Shown here: positions 47,758-49,439 of the stretch, one piece after another | Layout: every line of letters starts with the position of its first letter | How positions within the stretch are numbered: the stretch's first letter is position 1 | Assembly (NCBI GenBank): GCA_009841015.1 | Contig: VXMQ01000017.1 | Location: 1 to 49,439 of the forward strand | Direction of reading: 5' to 3' | DNA length: 49,439 bases | Source: Candidatus Palauibacter denitrificans | Lineage (GTDB): Bacteria; Gemmatimonadota; Gemmatimonadetes; Palauibacterales; Palauibacteraceae | The notes under the pieces: model-generated | What the model saw: the letters and a program-made list of their open reading frames with translations, nothing else | Told to the model about the DNA's origin: nothing | Databases searched by the model: none | Made by a program: the position numbers and the translations under genes

Positions 47758-48597
47758 TCAACTGTCCGGCATCAGTTCGAGCGTGGTCGTCGTGTTCACC
47801 GTCATCGAGGTCCCGGCCACGCCCATTTCCATGTTCTGTCGGCTCGTCTGGCTGACATACCGACCCTCGACCAGGTCGACGACCAGCGTTCCGGACAGGG
47901 TCCCCGAGCCGGTCATCGCCATGCCCTGCATGTCCATGTCCATGTCCATCGGCCCCTCGAACGAAAGGGTGGCGAGGCCGTCGGCGAGACTCACGAACGT
48001 GTAAGTGAATTCCATGTCCAGCGACATCGTTCCACCGGTCCCCATCGGCATCTCGATCGGCGTCTCGACCATCCAGGAATCCCCCGGGCTGACCTCCGCT
48101 TCGGGTAGTACGGAATGGCCGGCTCCCTGCAACATGCTCTCGACGCTCACCCCGGCACCTTCCGGTATTCCCTCGCTCTCCACCACGCGCAGGACGCTGC
48201 CGCGCGGGTCCATGTCGACCGTGAAGGACACGCCGGACAGGTCGGGCAGCAGGTCGTCCATCCCCGGCATCGGCATCCCGAAGTCCAACGTCGTGCTGGC
48301 CGAATCGACCGCCCCGCGGATTCGAAAGACGCCGTCGTCCGCGCTCAGGACCGTCTGAACCTGTTGCCAGGCCATCGTCGCGAGCGGGTCGGCGGTGGAA
48401 GGCATCATGGGACTCTCGATGCTCGTTTCCATGGAGAAGGCGTAGCGCGACACCTGACCCTCGGGCGGTGCCATCCGCAGCAGGAGCGGCGCTTCGAGCG
48501 GGATGGCTCGGATTGCGGGGGACGGGCCGCACGAGGTGAGGACGGCGGCGAAACTGAGCGTCGTGGCGGCGGCGAACCTGCGCCATCGTGAAGTCAT
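47758..48597 (-). CDS. Lipoprotein of unknown function, paralogue 2
   Basis: A 279-residue lipoprotein with lipobox LTSC (about 20-23). The mature part repeats the plan of its neighbour: MAPPEGQVSRYAFSMETSIES, LPEAEVSPGDSW and a terminal TTTTLELMPDS. It is unusually rich in methionine, with a run MDMDMDMQGMAM coded by hexamer repeats. GGGAGG 5 bases before the ATG supports the start. It is followed 50 bases later by its paralogue, so the two arose by tandem duplication. A role in metal binding is possible but unproven. Confidence 0.83.
   Translation of the reverse strand: MTSRWRRFAAATTLSFAAVLTSCGPSPAIRAIPLEAPLLLRMAPPEGQVSRYAFSMETSIESPMMPSTADPLATMAWQQVQTVLSADDGVFRIRGAVDSASTTLDFGMPMPGMDDLLPDLSGVSFTVDMDPRGSVLRVVESEGIPEGAGVSVESMLQGAGHSVLPEAEVSPGDSWMVETPIEMPMGTGGTMSLDMEFTYTFVSLADGLATLSFEGPMDMDMDMQGMAMTGSGTLSGTLVVDLVEGRYVSQTSRQNMEMGVAGTSMTVNTTTTLELMPDS
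47929..47949. repeat. Short hexamer repeat CATGTC
   Basis: CATGTC occurs three times in tandem plus a further CAT. On the coding (-) strand it encodes alternating Met-Asp in the lipoprotein. Such runs can change length by slippage in whole codon pairs without breaking the frame. Confidence 0.6.
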
Positions 48598-48760
48598 GTG
48601 GTCCTCCCGACGGTATGGAGACAGGGACTCGGGCGTCCGCGCGGTCGAGCGCGCGATCCCGCCCCGGCTCGGATGTGCCTCCTCGGCCGCCAGGGTGCCC
48701 GAAACATGCGCCATCGGATCGGGGCGTGCCACCGGTACCGAAGAGGATATGCCCTCCCCT

Positions 48761-48770
48761 ACACCGGTGT
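48761..48770. promoter_or_regulatory. Perfect 10-bp palindrome between divergent genes
   Basis: ACACCGGTGT is self-complementary and lies in the 210-base gap between the lipoprotein gene (- strand) and radC (+ strand). A related CCGGTACCG sits about 28 bases away at 48732-48740. It could be a repressor site, but one short palindrome in GC-rich DNA is weak evidence. The rest of the gap shows no gene. Confidence 0.3.
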
Positions 48771-48807
48771 TGAGACGGAATTCATGGCTGCGGGGATACA
48801 TGATGGC

Positions 48808-49439
48808 ATGGCTCCGAAGATCCTCGAACTCCCGGCGAGCGAACGTCCGCGGGAGCGGCTCCGCCGCTTCAGCCCCGACGCGCTCTCGACGACGGAACTG
48901 CTCGCGGTCGTGCTCGGCGCGGGCGCGACGGGGCGCTCCGCCGTCGACGTCGCCGGCCGTCTGCTGGCGGACTTCAGCGGCTCGCTGCGGGAGATGGGGC
49001 GAGCGGAGCCGGCCGAACTCGAGCGGACCGGGGGAGTCGGCCCGGCCCGCTCGGCCGCCGTGGCCGCCGCGCTCGCGCTCGGCAGGCGACAGGCCGCCGA
49101 GCCCGCCCGCGCCAGCGCGCGCATCCGCAGTCCAGCCGACGTGTTCGGGCGCCTCGGCCCCCTGCTGCGGGACCGTCGGCAGGAGGAATTCTGGGTCATC
49201 TACCTGGATACCCAGAGCCAGGTGCTGCTCGAACGGCGGCTCACCGTAGGGCTTCTGAACAGCTCGCTCGTGCACCCGCGTGAAGTCTTCGCGCCGGCGA
49301 TCGCCACGGCCTCGGCCTCCGTCATCCTCGCCCACAATCATCCGAGCGGCGAACCCGAGCCGTCGCCCGAAGACATTGCCGTCACCTGCCAGCTCGTCGA
49401 GAGCGGCCGGCTCCTCGGCATCCCCGTCCGCGACCACAT
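48808..49439 (+). CDS. radC: RadC family JAMM-domain protein, partial at window end
   Basis: The first 210 residues are present and the frame is still open at the last base. The N-terminal part has a helix-hairpin-helix region (ERLRRFSPDALSTTELLAVVLGAG; LERTGGVGPARSAAVAAA). The MPN/JAMM metal motif is HNHPSGEPEPSPED at about 175-188. RadC proteins were once linked to DNA repair, but their actual role is unsettled. An in-frame ATG at 48784 could add eight residues. Neither start has a strong ribosome-binding site. Confidence 0.9.
   Translation, partial: MAPKILELPASERPRERLRRFSPDALSTTELLAVVLGAGATGRSAVDVAGRLLADFSGSLREMGRAEPAELERTGGVGPARSAAVAAALALGRRQAAEPARASARIRSPADVFGRLGPLLRDRRQEEFWVIYLDTQSQVLLERRLTVGLLNSSLVHPREVFAPAIATASASVILAHNHPSGEPEPSPEDIAVTCQLVESGRLLGIPVRDH

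Overview
This window is chromosomal DNA from a high-GC bacterium. It carries one of the longest conserved bacterial gene orders, the fused S10-spc-alpha ribosomal locus, followed by a metabolic and envelope region. The best guess for the source is a Gemmatimonadota-type organism. This is an inference from several traits: high GC with many GTG and TTG starts, a very long SecA with extra insertions, a C+ (zinc-type) ribosome, paralogous Tat-exported gamma-glutamyltransferases, and a large VPS10/BNR-repeat secreted protein. No 16S rRNA gene is present to prove it.

Region 1 (1-16106, all + strand) starts with the last codons of tuf. It then runs rpsJ-rplC-rplD-rplW-rplB-rpsS-rplV-rpsC-rplP-rpmC-rpsQ-rplN-rplX-rplE-rpsN-rpsH-rplF-rplR-rpsE-rpmD-rplO-secY-adk-map-infA-rpmJ-rpsM-rpsK-rpsD-rpoA-rplQ, a small anchored unknown protein, and rpmB. 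Genes are packed with 1-11 base overlaps or short gaps. A plausible extended -10 promoter lies before rpmJ. Five ribosomal proteins (S14, L24, L36, S4, L28) and adenylate kinase keep the cysteine sets expected to bind zinc.

Region 2 (16198-28357, + strand) holds hemD-hemB (heme synthesis), an extended SDR, UDP-glucose dehydrogenase, UDP-glucuronate decarboxylase and a family 2 glycosyltransferase. The last three form a UDP-xylose/glycan unit. A TPR lipoprotein, a BamD-like lipoprotein, nadD, secA and a cupredoxin lipoprotein follow. Most junctions overlap, which suggests translational coupling.

Region 3 (28464-37966) has a PLP aminotransferase, a Tat-exported epimerase-fold protein and a GcvT/DmdA-like methyltransferase on +. 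Converging on them from the - strand is a two-gene set: an 842-residue FAD oxidase-GcvT fusion of the dimethylglycine dehydrogenase type and an exported BNR/VPS10 protein. Together these suggest oxidative or folate-linked removal of methyl groups from an unidentified substrate.

Region 4 (38109-end) has an exported ComEC-like metallo-beta-lactamase protein paired with a DUF3006-like protein and two highly similar Tat-lipoprotein gamma-glutamyltransferases. The two GGT genes share a duplicated promoter/leader and are separated by an opposite-strand membrane protein built from three winged-helix-like repeats. A CocE-type secreted hydrolase is coupled to the second GGT. Two tandem paralogous exported proteins of unknown function lie on the - strand, and a radC gene is cut by the window end. 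The layout suggests extracytoplasmic breakdown of gamma-glutamyl or peptide compounds.

No tRNA, rRNA, CRISPR array, insertion sequence or prophage was seen, and no stretch over 300 bases lacks a gene. Most of the window is core genome. The items most worth following up are the GGT duplication with its copied promoter, the three-repeat membrane protein, the SecA cysteine insertion and the methyl-transfer gene set.
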